From Phycisphaerales bacterium (GTDB lineage: Bacteria; Planctomycetota; Phycisphaerae; Phycisphaerales; SM1A02), in the NCBI GenBank assembly GCA_014238205.1, contig JABABM010000015.1, positions 1-52,418 on the forward strand: DNA of 52,418 nt, in the 5' to 3' direction. The notes beneath the pieces are model-generated. The model searched no databases. It saw only the letters and a list, made by a program, of their open reading frames with translations, and was not told where the DNA came from. The position numbers and the translations under genes are program-made. Shown in pieces: positions 51,831-52,418 of the stretch; position 1 is the first letter of the stretch, and each line of letters begins with the position of its first letter.

Positions 51831-52418
51831 TCACTCGTATCGGAGGGCATCGACTGGATCGGTATCGGCGGCCTTGATTGCCGGAATGAGCGCACCGAGA
51901 AGGCTGAAAACGACGGCGCCGATCATCGTCACGAATGCAGACATGAAATCAACTGAATTGGGTATGACAGAGAAGTAGTAGACCCGAGGATCCCACATTA
52001 CGAAGCCGGCATCATTCGAAGCGGCCCAGGTGATCACGCCCCCAAGCAACAGGAGCGGGAGTGAAATCATGCATCCCAGGGCGGTGGGAAGCATTCGTTC
52101 CTGCCGGATGCGGCTGAGGGACCAGCCTGCAAGGAGTACACCGATCGCAAGCAGGATGATGCCGAGGATGATCGGGGGGTCTCCCATGCCGTCATGGATC
52201 AGGTTGATGTTCGAAACGATGAGCCATCCCAGGAGCAGTCCGAGCAGGGCACCCAGGACACCGACTACCAGTCCGTACAGGAGAAAGATCCCGATGATTC
52301 CCCTTCGGGATGCGCCGATGCTCCGGAGGATCCCTATGTCACGGGTCTTCTCATGGACGATCGACCAGAAGATCGCCAGCACGAGTGCTGCGCAGACGAT
52401 GTAGACGATCGAGAAAAG
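51831..52418 (-). CDS. LolC/LolE-type permease, cut by the window end
   Basis: The C-terminal 195 residues of a permease; the frame is open to the last base, so the start lies outside. Visible: a membrane helix at the cut end (IVYIVCAALVLAIFW), then IVHEKTRDIGILRSIGASRRGIIGIFLLYGLVVGVLGALLG, the conserved coupling segment of LolC/E, two more helices and the end PAIKAADTDPVDALRYE. With the next gene it forms a lipoprotein-release exporter. Confidence 0.92.
   Translation of the reverse strand, partial: LFSIVYIVCAALVLAIFWSIVHEKTRDIGILRSIGASRRGIIGIFLLYGLVVGVLGALLGLLLGWLIVSNINLIHDGMGDPPIILGIILLAIGVLLAGWSLSRIRQERMLPTALGCMISLPLLLLGGVITWAASNDAGFVMWDPRVYYFSVIPNSVDFMSAFVTMIGAVVFSLLGALIPAIKAADTDPVDALRYE

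Overview
The window looks like chromosomal core DNA of a marine or aquatic planctomycete, probably of the Phycisphaerae type. The call rests on gene content. There is a type IV pilin-like protein with the prepilin-associated H-X9-DG motif (18428-19207). There is a lipid A type acyltransferase, a squalene-hopene cyclase, a six-domain ribosomal protein S1, ClpC, a membrane pyrophosphatase, ECF sigma/anti-sigma pairs and many secreted proteins of no known family. I saw no rRNA, tRNA, CRISPR array, transposase, integrase or phage gene. Codon use and base composition look even throughout, so nothing here reads as a recent island.

Layout. 136-6269 (+): a K+-dependent type membrane pyrophosphatase carrying a large extra domain, then RsfS, a secreted alpha/beta hydrolase, a small PQQ-type propeller fragment, TrmB and a four-CxxC protein, tightly packed. 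6286-9643 (-): an orphan hybrid-less histidine kinase, a small protein overlapping it, and a MacB/FtsX-type permease. 9730-14913: a small + gene, then on the minus strand a secretin-N-domain-like protein with a glycine tract, a large secreted protein and rpsA. 15179-18048: a small lipoprotein, a 506-base gene-free stretch with inverted repeats, a HIT hydrolase, and an RskA-like anti-sigma factor with its ECF sigma factor. 18428-23028: pilin-like protein, membrane-anchored EEP-family protein, SLC13-type permease with RCK_C domains, and an inositol-phosphatase/HAL2-type phosphatase.

23131-28769 (-) is the bioenergetic core: atpZ-atpI-atpB-atpE-atpF-atpH, a SIMPL-domain gene, then atpA. The gamma, beta and epsilon genes are not here, so the ATP synthase operon is split. 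A lone NuoI-type ferredoxin subunit is divergent from it (28867-29424). HU with a conspicuous palindromic promoter and DnaB follow, then a convergent CaCA cation exchanger, a second ECF sigma operon (32981-34829), an OppC/OppD pair, and a two-repeat SseB-like protein.

37757-41333 (-) is a tightly overlapping five-gene unit: membrane coiled-coil protein with a BRCT-like tail, lipid A type acyltransferase, a receiver-only response regulator and two small conserved-looking proteins of unknown function. It is divergent from a lysine 6-transaminase/squalene-hopene cyclase pair (41554-44953). The window closes with a RluA-type pseudouridine synthase, a PD40 propeller protein with a lipoprotein-like partner, clpC, a pseudo-peptidase and a LolD/LolCE-type exporter cut by the window end.

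The best candidates for something not yet described are the domain inserted in the pyrophosphatase, the SIMPL gene inside the split atp operon, the five-gene acyltransferase/receiver unit with its extracytoplasmic BRCT-like protein, and the metallopeptidase-like protein that has lost its HExxH motif. All of these are inferences from sequence reading only.
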